Shown here in pieces: positions 1-6,376 of a DNA stretch of 21,393 bases (position 1 is the first letter of the stretch; the number at the start of each line of letters is the position of its first letter). The position numbers were made by a program, and so were the translations under genes. Source of the DNA: a virus; IMG/VR virus record IMGVR_UViG_3300017528_000327, positions 1 to 21,393 of that record; one strand, 5' to 3'. The notes under the pieces are model-generated. The model had not been told where the DNA came from, did not search any database, and saw only the letters and a list, made by a program, of their open reading frames with translations.

Positions 1-552
1 CGGCGTTCGGCGACCCATCGACCGCTTGTAGACGATTTCCATCGGTGCGAAGCCATAGCCGAGCATCGACTGCATTTCGACGATAAAGTCCGGCCACGTA
101 TTCGACATGTCGTCACGGCAGCCATCGAAGAATTCCGCGTATTGCGCCGACTTCGGACTGTCGTCGGCCGGATCGACGCGCCACGTGATCTTCCGCATCG
201 ACGAATTGATCGCGTACATGAGACCGCCGACGACCGACGAGTTGTCCATCATTTCGCGGTACGTTCGCGCGCCGTTGCGGCCGACGAGCTGCGGCAGGAA
301 TTCTTCACGGACCCAGCCGGACCACTGGCGCAGACCAGACGAGCCCATGTCGGCGAACATCATGCCGCCCTGGTACTGCGGCGGCGCCAATCCGCCGGAG
401 CTGTCCGGCGATCGGCCGGCAGCGAGCGGGATCCCTCGCGACGGATTGACCGTCGGCATCGGCGGCGCCGGCCACGACGCCGGCGCTCCGCTGCGCGTTG
501 CCGGAGCGCCGAGACCGGCCAGATTGACCTTCGTTACGACGTCATAGCTCAT
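1..552 (-). CDS. Phage portal protein, N-terminal part (runs off the window)
   Basis: Forms the dodecameric ring at the capsid vertex through which DNA is packaged and ejected. The 184 visible codons start at the ATG at 552, whose ATGA overlaps the TerL stop, so the two genes are translationally coupled. The first ~65 residues are Pro/Ala/Gly-rich and low complexity. The conserved body starts near residue 75 with a WVREEFLPQL segment, then YREMMDNSSVVGGLMYAI, a KITWRVDPADDSP strand and a GYGFAPMEIVYKR segment. This order (a tyrosine-methionine helix, 'W-V-P-A', then 'G-F-x-x-E-I-x-Y-K') is what I know from portal proteins of the Mu gp29/DUF935-like and related groups encoded next to TerL. The C-terminal two thirds lie outside the window, so the exact family is not fixed. 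Confidence 0.85.
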   Translation of the reverse strand, partial: MSYDVVTKVNLAGLGAPATRSGAPASWPAPPMPTVNPSRGIPLAAGRSPDSSGGLAPPQYQGGMMFADMGSSGLRQWSGWVREEFLPQLVGRNGARTYREMMDNSSVVGGLMYAINSSMRKITWRVDPADDSPKSAQYAEFFDGCRDDMSNTWPDFIVEMQSMLGYGFAPMEIVYKRSMGRRTP

Positions 553-2141
553 GGAAGGTCACTCCCGGCCCTGATGACCATGGGCCCCTGGACGATCGCG
601 CTGCTACCCTCGCCGAACGCGTTCAAGACCGCTTCGCCTTCGTCCGGAGATCGGCCGATGCGCTCGCGGATATCTTCCTTCGCCTCAATCTTGATGCCCT
701 TCGGAACGTACTCGTACCGGATCGCACAGAGATCGGCGAGCAGCGACCGCGCCGGCGGCAGCTCGATTTCATGGCCCGACGCCGGATCGAGCGCTTCGCG
801 CAGACCCCATGCCCACTCGGCGCGCTTGTTGAAGTAGCCGAGTTTTGAATTGCTGCGCTTGAACGACTTGCCGCCGCCGAACATCGGAATGATCAGCAGC
901 TTGAACAACCGGCCCAGATCGACCGGCGACGAGCCGATCGCGACGGCGTCGATCTTGATCTTCGTGTTCGGCGACGGCGAGCTGCCGAGAATGTCGAAGA
1001 CGTCGCGGATGATCGACTGACCGTCCGGCGTCAGCTTGCCCGGCCGGACGACCAGCTCGTCGATATATTCGTTGCACCGCGGCGCATAGACGGTCTTGTC
1101 GCCGACGTTCTTGCTCTTCGGATCGCCGCGAGCGACGTCGATGCCGACGTCCGTGAGCTCGCGGACGACTTGCTCGCGCGGCCGCTTTTTCCAGCGCGCT
1201 TGCGCCGCTTCCACCCAGGCGGTCGGAATGACCTGCCACGGATGGTCGGCTTGCGCGAGATCGAAAGAACCCTTCAGCATCAGCGAGCGAAGCGGCTCGG
1301 GCAGCGCTTGCAGCTCCTTGCGGTAGCCCAGCGCCATATAGATCGGGTTGTCTTCGACGAACGACCTGATGAACGTCCGCGACTGCGGCTCGATCAGCTC
1401 CTCTTCGCCGGTCTCGGGATCCTTCCACCAGAATGGAACGCCGTTGCGGCACTCGCGCTCGACGCCGTCGATCATGGCGTACCAGCGCAGTTCGCCGTCG
1501 TTCGCCGGCCGCGGGTGACGCTTGTCCAGCCACGGGCCGAAATAGTCGATGACCCAATCGCCGTCGGCCGACGTCGGCGGATTGAAGCCGGCGATCGTCC
1601 GGCAGCGCTGGCCGGCGCGCGAAGTCCGGTTCCAGCCTTTCAGGAAGCGGAACTGATACTCGGTGAAGTGCGTCAGCTCGTCGAAGCCCTTCAGATCGTG
1701 CGGCCGCCCTTGATACTTGTTAACGTCGGCTTCGCGCTCGACGCCGCCGAATTCGATCCGTCTTCCGTCGTCAAGTTTCCACACCGGATGAGGCGAAGCT
1801 TTGAAGCGCCCGAGACCGGAATACATATCATTCGCGCGCTCGACCAGACCACTGAGCTGTGCAAGTTCGCGACGGAAAATGATACTTCGATGATGCTTCG
1901 TGTGAGCTGCGCCCAGCAGAAGATCAGTCTTTCCGCCGCCTGCCGCACCGCCAAATCCGAGGACGTCGGCTTCACTGCTCAGAGCCCGGCTTTGCGGGCT
2001 GTTCGGAAACGCTGACCACGCTACTTGCGCCGTCAATAGCGCGTCCAGCTCGGCGCGCTCGCGCAACGTTAAGAAGGGCAAGCACTCGGCCACTTCTTTC
2101 GCCGTCAGTAAGTCCCGCAGTATTGTACTCGAGGCCGTCAT
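549..2141 (-). CDS. terL: Terminase large subunit (TerL), ATPase plus nuclease
   Basis: DNA-packaging motor that cuts the concatemer and pumps DNA through the portal. The 530-residue length is normal for the family. A short helical N-terminal region containing LTLRERAELDALL precedes Walker A GGAAGGGKTD at about residues 64-73. SIIFRRELAQ follows near 86, then the Walker B/catalytic segment LKGFDELTHF at about 150-159 (D154, E155). The AGFNPPT coupling motif is near 184-190. The RNase H-fold nuclease begins with TDVGIDVARGD near 330-340 (D335 is the likely metal ligand) and continues through KIKIDAVAIGSS. The ATG at 2141 lies 170 nt inside the upstream TerS-like gene. I keep this start because the residues before Walker A look like the conserved TerL N-terminus. 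The 3' end overlaps the portal start by 3 nt. Confidence 0.95.
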   Translation of the reverse strand: MTASSTILRDLLTAKEVAECLPFLTLRERAELDALLTAQVAWSAFPNSPQSRALSSEADVLGFGGAAGGGKTDLLLGAAHTKHHRSIIFRRELAQLSGLVERANDMYSGLGRFKASPHPVWKLDDGRRIEFGGVEREADVNKYQGRPHDLKGFDELTHFTEYQFRFLKGWNRTSRAGQRCRTIAGFNPPTSADGDWVIDYFGPWLDKRHPRPANDGELRWYAMIDGVERECRNGVPFWWKDPETGEEELIEPQSRTFIRSFVEDNPIYMALGYRKELQALPEPLRSLMLKGSFDLAQADHPWQVIPTAWVEAAQARWKKRPREQVVRELTDVGIDVARGDPKSKNVGDKTVYAPRCNEYIDELVVRPGKLTPDGQSIIRDVFDILGSSPSPNTKIKIDAVAIGSSPVDLGRLFKLLIIPMFGGGKSFKRSNSKLGYFNKRAEWAWGLREALDPASGHEIELPPARSLLADLCAIRYEYVPKGIKIEAKEDIRERIGRSPDEGEAVLNAFGEGSSAIVQGPMVIRAGSDLP

Positions 2142-2559
2142 CGGCTGGCTTTCCGTCGGGGTCGATCTGGCCGGGCCCGCCGTCGCGGAAGCCGCAGTGT
2201 ACCTTGCTCAGAAACATGAGCAAGATACGATCCGGAGCGACTTCGGCGCGCGTCTGGTTGCCCTTCTCGTCGTACATGGCCGGACCGCCGAGCGCTTGGC
2301 GCATCAGCGTATTGCAGATCGCCGCTTGAACCTTGGCGTTCCCGTAGACCAGCTGCGGCGCGTAGTGCTTCCGCAGCGTATTGACGCTGACGCCGATCAG
2401 CGCGGCGATCGCGCGCTGCGGCACGCCGTTCTGCGAAGCGGCTTCGACTTGCGCGACGGTCGTCGGCGTCGGCCGGTGCGAGAGCGCGTGCAGCTCGTCG
2501 TCATCGTCGTCGCGCGGACGGCGCGGCGTCGGCGATACGCTTAACGACTTCTCAACCAT
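1972..2559 (-). CDS. terS: Probable terminase small subunit (HTH DNA-binding protein)
   Basis: Position directly upstream of TerL and a helix-turn-helix suggest the pac/cos-recognising small terminase subunit. Of 195 residues, the first ~30 are basic then Asp-rich (a run of five Asp). Residues ~36-66 form a homeodomain-like HTH (VEAASQNG followed by QRAIAALIGVSVNTLRKHY), as in resolvase-type or TerS DNA-binding domains. The remainder is helical (AAICNTLMRQALGG). The 170-nt overlap with TerL is out of frame, so the C-terminal tail (after about residue 139) is encoded in the same DNA as the TerL N-terminus. A GGGGAG sequence lies about 11 nt upstream of the ATG. Alternative: a phage HTH regulator that merely neighbours TerL. 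Confidence 0.7.
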   Translation of the reverse strand: MVEKSLSVSPTPRRPRDDDDDELHALSHRPTPTTVAQVEAASQNGVPQRAIAALIGVSVNTLRKHYAPQLVYGNAKVQAAICNTLMRQALGGPAMYDEKGNQTRAEVAPDRILLMFLSKVHCGFRDGGPGQIDPDGKPADDGLEYNTAGLTDGERSGRVLALLNVARARRAGRAIDGASSVVSVSEQPAKPGSEQ

Positions 2560-2605
2560 TGGCGACTAAACTCCCCGGTCTCTCGAACCAAGAAAGGACA
2601 AGACC

Positions 2606-2896
2606 ATGTCAACACACGTTCAAGTCCGTTCGGCCGCCGCCGGCTGGACGTCGGTCTATATCTGCCCCCAGCCGGACGCGCCGGCGAAGCGTCTCTGTGA
2701 CCAGATCGCCGCGCGGTGGTTGAAGGGCGGCACGTTCGCCGCCGAAGATATCCGCGTCGTGACCGACGCGCAGCTCGCCGACGAGCCGCCGGCGCCGGCC
2801 GGACCGCTGATTGCCGGCGCGCTGGCGACCGGTCTGTCGCTGGTCATGCTCGGCGCAACATTCGTCGCGTGGCTGGCGATCTTCGCAACAATATAA
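2606..2896 (+). CDS. Small membrane protein, unknown function
   Basis: First gene of the rightward island, divergent from the terminase operon with only 46 nt between the two start codons. The 96-residue product has a polar N-terminal domain of about 70 residues (two Cys, CPQPDAPAKRLCDQIAARW) and a single C-terminal hydrophobic segment of about 25 residues (LIAGALATGLSLVMLGATFVA onward) ending at the C-terminus, so it looks tail-anchored. The start is supported by AGAAAGGACAAGACC just before the ATG. No signal peptide or family was recognised. Genes of this type are often lysis-associated, superinfection-exclusion or host-takeover factors, but nothing here decides between them. Confidence 0.75.
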   Translation: MSTHVQVRSAAAGWTSVYICPQPDAPAKRLCDQIAARWLKGGTFAAEDIRVVTDAQLADEPPAPAGPLIAGALATGLSLVMLGATFVAWLAIFATI

Positions 2897-2929
2897 CCCG
2901 AACGCACCGAGAACAGCTCACAGTCTGTG

Positions 2930-2957
2930 TTGACGGCTGCGGGCCTCACGGTAGTAT
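2930..2957 (+). promoter_or_regulatory. Rightward sigma70-like promoter, copy 1
   Basis: TTGACG at 2930-2935, a 16-nt spacer, then TAGTAT at 2952-2957, followed by CCGTCTGGTTAAAC. The same layout with the same spacer recurs at 4167-4194, and the conservation extends 3' of the -10 box to a TTAAAC motif. It reads into the small gene starting at 3008. Confidence 0.75.
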
Positions 2958-3007
2958 CCGTCTGGTTAAACGAACCGGCCGAACGGCCACATCAAGGAGA
3001 CAGTCAG

Positions 3008-3193
3008 ATGGAACGACCGACTTTCAAGAGCAAAAACGAAGAGATCGCGTTTACCGCCGGCATGATCGCGAAAAGCTTCCCGATCGAGACCGCGCGGACC
3101 GGCGCCAAGATGACCATCCTTCGCAATCCGAAGCTGAAAGCCGCTTACGAGAAGGGCAAAGCCTACCGCGAAGCGCTCTTTCCGAACCGCTGA
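3008..3193 (+). CDS. Small hypothetical protein (61 aa)
   Basis: Start chosen at 3008 because ATCAAGGAGA lies 7 nt upstream, the same leader as the genes at 3243, 3487 and 4246. A start at 2927 would sit upstream of the promoter. The product is basic with no membrane segment; it has a FKSKNEEIAFTAGMIAKSFP segment and a lysine-rich KLKAAYEKGKAYREALF helix. It is the first gene after promoter copy 1. The stop TGA opens the TGATATCAACC intercistronic cassette. Function unknown. Confidence 0.7.
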   Translation: MERPTFKSKNEEIAFTAGMIAKSFPIETARTGAKMTILRNPKLKAAYEKGKAYREALFPNR

Positions 3194-3235
3194 TATCAAC
3201 CGGAGCCGCTTCGGCGGCTCCACCCATCAAGGAGA
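3191..3235 (+). repeat. Intercistronic cassette 1: UUCG hairpin plus ribosome-binding leader
   Basis: Begins at the stop codon with TGATATCAACCGG. It contains a perfect 8-bp hairpin GGAGCCGC-TTCG-GCGGCTCC at 3202-3221 and ends with ATCAAGGAGA 7 nt before the next ATG. There is no T-run after the stem, so it looks more like an mRNA-stabilising or spacer hairpin than a terminator. A second copy is at 3432-3480. Confidence 0.75.
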
Positions 3236-3242
3236 ACAATCG

Positions 3243-3434
3243 ATGTTTGTCGTAACAACCCGCAACGGCGCCGGCGAAAAGGTCCCCCTCCGCGGAACGG
3301 TCTGGGCGTTCTCGATGGAGCGCGCGCAACAGTTCGAGACGCGCGAGCTGGCGCAAGCCGCTCTCGACCGCGCCAGCAAGTTCATGAAGGCGAAGGTCTA
3401 CAAGTCGGCGCAGATCGAAGAGATCGCCAGCTGA
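3243..3434 (+). CDS. Small hypothetical protein (63 aa)
   Basis: Starts 7 nt after an ATCAAGGAGA leader and ends in a TGA that opens the second intercistronic cassette. The N-terminal half is predicted beta (MFVVTTRNGAGEKVPLRGTV). The C-terminal half is an Ala/Lys-rich helix (LAQAALDRASKFMKAKVYKS). It is soluble and of near-neutral to basic charge. No recognised family. Probably co-transcribed with the genes at 3008, 3487 and 3861. Confidence 0.75.
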   Translation: MFVVTTRNGAGEKVPLRGTVWAFSMERAQQFETRELAQAALDRASKFMKAKVYKSAQIEEIAS

Positions 3435-3480
3435 TATCAACCGGGGCCGCCGCCGAGCGGCTCCAACCACATCAAGGAGA
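3432..3480 (+). repeat. Intercistronic cassette 2: hairpin plus ribosome-binding leader
   Basis: Second copy of the element at 3191-3235. It again starts at the stop codon with TGATATCAACCGG. The hairpin is GGGGCCGC-CGCCGA-GCGGCTCC at 3443-3464 (8 bp with one G-U pair; the loop differs). It ends with ATCAAGGAGA 6 nt before the ATG at 3487. Flanks are conserved while the loop has diverged. Confidence 0.75.
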
Positions 3481-3486
3481 TTACCG

Positions 3487-3861
3487 ATGATCTGCACCTG
3501 TCCCCGATACCGGCTCTATCAAGTCGGCTGCGATTGCGACGCGTCGCGGCCGGAGCGCCAGCTCGACGCAGAACGCCGCGCGCGCGCCGCCAAGCGCGAA
3601 GCGCTTTCGAAGCTGCCGCTGACCGCCGAAGAAAAAACGCGCTGGTCGGCGGCGATGCACCGGACTTGGCACGCGATCGCCGGCGACCTCGGCGACGTCG
3701 GCCGGATGTCCGGCAAGCTGATCGTCGAACTGGTCTGCGACGCGAACCGCGTTCAAGAGTACGGCGGCATGCACGACGCCGAGTACGCGTTTCTTTCGGC
3801 GATCTATTCGACACCGCGTTTCCAGCGTTGGGCCGTCGGCGAGCTGAAGGGGTACGCGTGA
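3487..3861 (+). CDS. Hypothetical protein with N-terminal cysteine pairs (124 aa)
   Basis: Follows intercistronic cassette 2. The N-terminus carries two CxC pairs (ICTCPRYRLYQVGCDCD), spaced as in a small metal-binding knuckle. A charged Arg/Glu helix follows (ERQLDAERRARAAKREALSK), then an Ala/Trp-rich globular part (WSAAMHRTWHAIAGDLGDVG). No family recognised; metal binding is inference from the Cys spacing. The TGA stop overlaps the next ATG by 1 nt (TGATG), so translation of the gene at 3861 is probably coupled. Confidence 0.75.
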   Translation: MICTCPRYRLYQVGCDCDASRPERQLDAERRARAAKREALSKLPLTAEEKTRWSAAMHRTWHAIAGDLGDVGRMSGKLIVELVCDANRVQEYGGMHDAEYAFLSAIYSTPRFQRWAVGELKGYA

Positions 3862-4100
3862 TGGCAAAGAAGGTCCACCCCGCCGACGCCGGTATCGCGA
3901 TCGCGATCCGCGACCCGGCGACAACGTTCATGGTGCTGGTCGTCGCCGACCCCGTCAGCGGCTTCTGCCAGCAAGACAACTTCGCGTCGCTCGACGCGGC
4001 GCGCAGGTTCGCTCGTCTCCAGCGCTCGCGGTCAGCGGCGCTCGTCTACGCGAAGACCGACCGCGGCTATCTGCTCGTACCGGACAGCCTCGACGCGTAG
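3861..4100 (+). CDS. Small hypothetical protein (79 aa)
   Basis: Starts at the ATG overlapping the preceding stop. An in-frame extension upstream would run antiframe through the Cys-rich gene and has atypical Arg-rich composition, so it is rejected. The product shows alternating strands and one helix (IAIAIRDPATTFMVLVVADP, then SLDAARRFARLQRSRSAALV), like a small alpha/beta fold. It is the last gene before the terminator at 4123-4154. Function unknown. Confidence 0.7.
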   Translation: MAKKVHPADAGIAIAIRDPATTFMVLVVADPVSGFCQQDNFASLDAARRFARLQRSRSAALVYAKTDRGYLLVPDSLDA

Positions 4101-4122
4101 CCGGCCGGGGATATCACAGCAG

Positions 4123-4154
4123 AAAAGAGCGCTCTACCAGGGGCGCTCTTTTTT
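4123..4154 (+). terminator. Rho-independent terminator ending the first rightward unit
   Basis: Stem AAAAGAGCGCTC / GGGCGCTCTTTT around a TACCAG loop, running into six T. It sits 23 nt after the stop at 4100. It lies directly upstream of promoter copy 2 at 4167, separating two transcription units. Confidence 0.9.
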
Positions 4155-4166
4155 GTGCGTTTCGTG

Positions 4167-4194
4167 TTGACGGGCGTGAGGCGCACTCTAGTAT
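4167..4194 (+). promoter_or_regulatory. Rightward sigma70-like promoter, copy 2
   Basis: TTGACG at 4167-4172, a 16-nt spacer, TAGTAT at 4189-4194, then CCGCCTCGTTAAAC. It matches copy 1 (2930-2957) in both boxes, spacer length and the downstream TTAAAC. It drives the single gene at 4246, giving an mRNA leader of about 45 nt. Confidence 0.8.
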
Positions 4195-4245
4195 CCGCCT
4201 CGTTAAACCGCTGGCGCAGACCAGCACCATCAAGGAGATCAGATC

Positions 4246-5196
4246 ATGAAGACGAACGAAGCCAAGACCGCTATCCTGAAGACCGCCGCGCAGCTGATGG
4301 GCGTACGCTCGCGCGTCAAGCTGGCGCAGCTGGCCGCGGCAATCGCCGACCGTCCGGTCGCTCCCGAGCCGACGCTCGCTTCCGAGACGCGCGAGGTCGT
4401 CAAGATGATGCCGGCCGTGAACAAGATCGCGAAGCAGCTCAAAGAGCTGGACGCGATGAACGCCGCGAACGGCGTCGGTCCGCAGCACGACCACCACGTC
4501 GCCGATCGCCGTCTCGCGCTCGCCGGCGTCGATCCGAGCGGGAAGCCGCAGCCGAAGCCGCGCAAGTCGCGCGCTAAGTCGAAGCCGCTTGCCAACGTTC
4601 CGGAGCTGACCGCCGAGAGCAAGGTGGCGCTGGAGATCGCGACGCGCGGTGTCGCCAACTCGTCGACGCCGGCGCAAGTCGCCGCCGAGCTGAAGCAGCT
4701 GACCGCGGCGCAACAGCAGATGGCCGACGACGGCTGTCCGCTGGAGGCGTTCTCGACCGAGCGCAAGCCGGTCGCGGCCGCGCCGCTTGCCGGCGGTCAG
4801 AAGCTGCCGCGGTCTGCGCCCGGCCGTGAGCTGGCGGTCCCTGCCGCGAAGCCGACTTCCGGTACGCCGCAGACGAAGCGCGATCAGGAAGCCGCCGCCA
4901 AGCGCCTCGGTCTCTCGATCGGCGGCAAGAAGCCGGCGAAGACGACGCGCGTCGGCGCCGGCGCGTACGACTGGACCGCCGCCGAGGCAGACGCCAAGTC
5001 CGGCAAGCTGCCGAAGCTGCCGCCGTTCAAGTCGTACGACTGCCACATGGCCGACATGCTGGCTTTCGCCGAGAAGGGCGACGTCGACGGTCTGAAGACT
5101 TACGGCAAGGGCTTCCGCGATCGTCTCGGCGGCCGCGCGAATATGTTCCGGTTCTTCGACTTGCTGCTCGTCGCGCTCAAAAAGTCCGCGAAGTAA
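4246..5196 (+). CDS. Hypothetical basic, Ala/Lys/Pro-rich protein (316 aa)
   Basis: A monocistronic unit with its own promoter (4167-4194), an ATCAAGGAGA leader 7 nt before the ATG and a strong terminator at 5224-5250, so it is probably well expressed. An N-terminal helical, HTH-like part (KTAAQLMGVRSRVKLAQLAA) is followed by a long Pro/Lys/Ala-rich low-complexity middle (PKPRKSRAKSKP). The compact C-terminal domain runs from about residue 243 (YDWTAAEADAKSGKLPKLPP, then LAFAEKGDVDGLKTYGKGF). That C-terminal layout, a short proline-containing segment followed by a helix pair with 'GD-x-x-x-L-K', recalls small C-terminal domains seen in some phage and alphaproteobacterial proteins. I cannot name it. 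The basic composition would allow nucleic-acid binding. Confidence 0.8.
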   Translation: MKTNEAKTAILKTAAQLMGVRSRVKLAQLAAAIADRPVAPEPTLASETREVVKMMPAVNKIAKQLKELDAMNAANGVGPQHDHHVADRRLALAGVDPSGKPQPKPRKSRAKSKPLANVPELTAESKVALEIATRGVANSSTPAQVAAELKQLTAAQQQMADDGCPLEAFSTERKPVAAAPLAGGQKLPRSAPGRELAVPAAKPTSGTPQTKRDQEAAAKRLGLSIGGKKPAKTTRVGAGAYDWTAAEADAKSGKLPKLPPFKSYDCHMADMLAFAEKGDVDGLKTYGKGFRDRLGGRANMFRFFDLLLVALKKSAK

Positions 5197-5223
5197 TTCG
5201 CGCTAGCTCCAGCCGATCGAACG

Positions 5224-5250
5224 GGGGCGGTCTTCGGACCGCCCCTTTTT
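5224..5250 (+). terminator. Rho-independent terminator with UUCG loop
   Basis: Perfect 9-bp stem GGGGCGGTC-TTCG-GACCGCCCC followed by five T. It lies 27 nt after the stop at 5196 and only 2 nt before the end of the convergent gene at 5253. It separates the rightward island from the leftward modification operon. Confidence 0.93.
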
Positions 5251-5252
5251 CG

Positions 5253-5459
5253 TTACCGCTGGCGCTGCTCTTTCGCGAGCAGCTCTGCCCATTCTCCCCA
5301 TGACTTCTCTAACACGTCCCGCTTCTGACCGATTACGGCCGACGCCAGCTCTTCAAGCGGCGTCAGCTCGCGCTTTTCGTCTTCGTCCACAGCTGCCGCG
5401 AAAACCACGACGAGCGCTTCCTCCATCGTGATCACTATCTGACCGTTCTCGATATGCAT
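5253..5459 (-). CDS. Small acidic protein, last gene of the modification operon (68 aa)
   Basis: Start at 5459, chosen for the AGGGAGATCGGACG sequence directly upstream; longer in-frame starts run into the glycosyltransferase. The product has a beta hairpin-like N-terminus (MHIENGQIVITMEEALVVVF), an acidic turn (DEDEKRELTPLEEL) and a C-terminal helix with two Trp (SWGEWAELLAKEQ). It lies 29 nt after the TAGT gene, so it is probably co-transcribed. No recognised family. Its role in DNA modification is only suggested by location. Confidence 0.75.
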   Translation of the reverse strand: MHIENGQIVITMEEALVVVFAAAVDEDEKRELTPLEELASAVIGQKRDVLEKSWGEWAELLAKEQRQR

Positions 5460-5488
5460 CGTCCGATCTCCCTGTACAGGCGACGTCC

Positions 5489-6376
5489 CTACGGCCGGGC
5501 CGTCGTATCTGTGTGTATCAGACGCATTCCGTAGTTGTCGATCTCGCCGGCGGGCGGCAGCTCGACGTCGGTCCGGCGTACCAGCCGGTTGTCCTTGAAC
5601 GGCGAATAATCGACGTAATGGTGCCAGCGCTTGAACCGCTGGACGAGCCGCGTAACGTCGGGGTGCATGCGCACCAGCATCTGCGATTTCGGCAGCGTCC
5701 CTTCCTTCGCGTAAAACTCGGACGTGTTGCCGCCCTTCAAGAGCTGCGTCACGTGCTTGTACTGAATAAACGCGTTGAACTGGATTGTGCACCAGCCGGC
5801 TTTGAGCATCCGCAGCGACAGATCAGTATCTTCGTTGTAGCGGCCGCGCCAGCGGAACGGAACGTCATTGCGGATGAGATTGCAGCTATAAATCCGCGTG
5901 TTCATAAAGAACGGCGGCGGCGCCGTCTTCCGCGGCGCGAACATGAAGTAATTCGGTCCGGCCATCGCGACGTTGGCGTAGCGGCCGACGAAGTCTTCCA
6001 TGCAGCGGAAGATCGTTCCGTCTTTCACCGGCACTTTCAGGTTCCGGTTCCAGCGGAAGAACATCCAGATATTATCGTCGACGACCCAGTGCCAGTCAGC
6101 GCCGGCGTCGATCGCGTGGTCCCAGATGAAGTTTCGAGCTGGACCGGGCCCCTTGCCCTTGCTGTCGCCGAGATCGTCGAACGTCTCGTAATAACGCTGG
6201 TACGAGCGATCGAGAACGAGCACGTTGCGCTTGTCGACGACCGCGCAATAGTCGCGATATTCCTGCTCTTCGACGACGACCTTGTAAGGTACGCCCATGT
6301 TCTCGAACGCTTTGATCGTACAGCGGCTGTCGGCGCGTCCCTTGCTGGGGATGTAGACCGGATATTGCGGGTTCAT
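5489..6376 (-). CDS. TET-associated-type glycosyltransferase (TAGT), DNA base modification
   Basis: Predicted to transfer a sugar to a modified DNA base (5-hydroxymethylcytosine or a related base) in the phage genome. The 295-residue protein has the GT-A layout of the TAGT family. VYIPSKGRADS (residues 7-17) forms the first strand and nucleotide-sugar contact, and YKVVVEEQEY is at 31-40. PGPARNFIWDHA (77-88) precedes the DxD-like metal motif VVDDNIW (98-104). FRWRGRYNEDTDLSLRMLK (174-192) followed by GWCTIQFNAF is the hallmark acid/base region. In the published family these enzymes act after a TET dioxygenase; no TET-like HxD protein is visible in this window. The ATG at 6376 overlaps the stop of the ParB-FkbM gene (ATGA), so the two are coupled. 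Substrate and sugar are unknown. Confidence 0.85.
   Translation of the reverse strand: MNPQYPVYIPSKGRADSRCTIKAFENMGVPYKVVVEEQEYRDYCAVVDKRNVLVLDRSYQRYYETFDDLGDSKGKGPGPARNFIWDHAIDAGADWHWVVDDNIWMFFRWNRNLKVPVKDGTIFRCMEDFVGRYANVAMAGPNYFMFAPRKTAPPPFFMNTRIYSCNLIRNDVPFRWRGRYNEDTDLSLRMLKAGWCTIQFNAFIQYKHVTQLLKGGNTSEFYAKEGTLPKSQMLVRMHPDVTRLVQRFKRWHHYVDYSPFKDNRLVRRTDVELPPAGEIDNYGMRLIHTDTTARP

Noticed and set aside
4114-5046. 310-codon minus-strand open frame opposite the gene at 4246
   Set aside because: Arg/Leu/Gly-rich low-complexity translation, starts inside the terminated gene and overlaps the terminator and promoter; the plus gene has promoter, leader and terminator.
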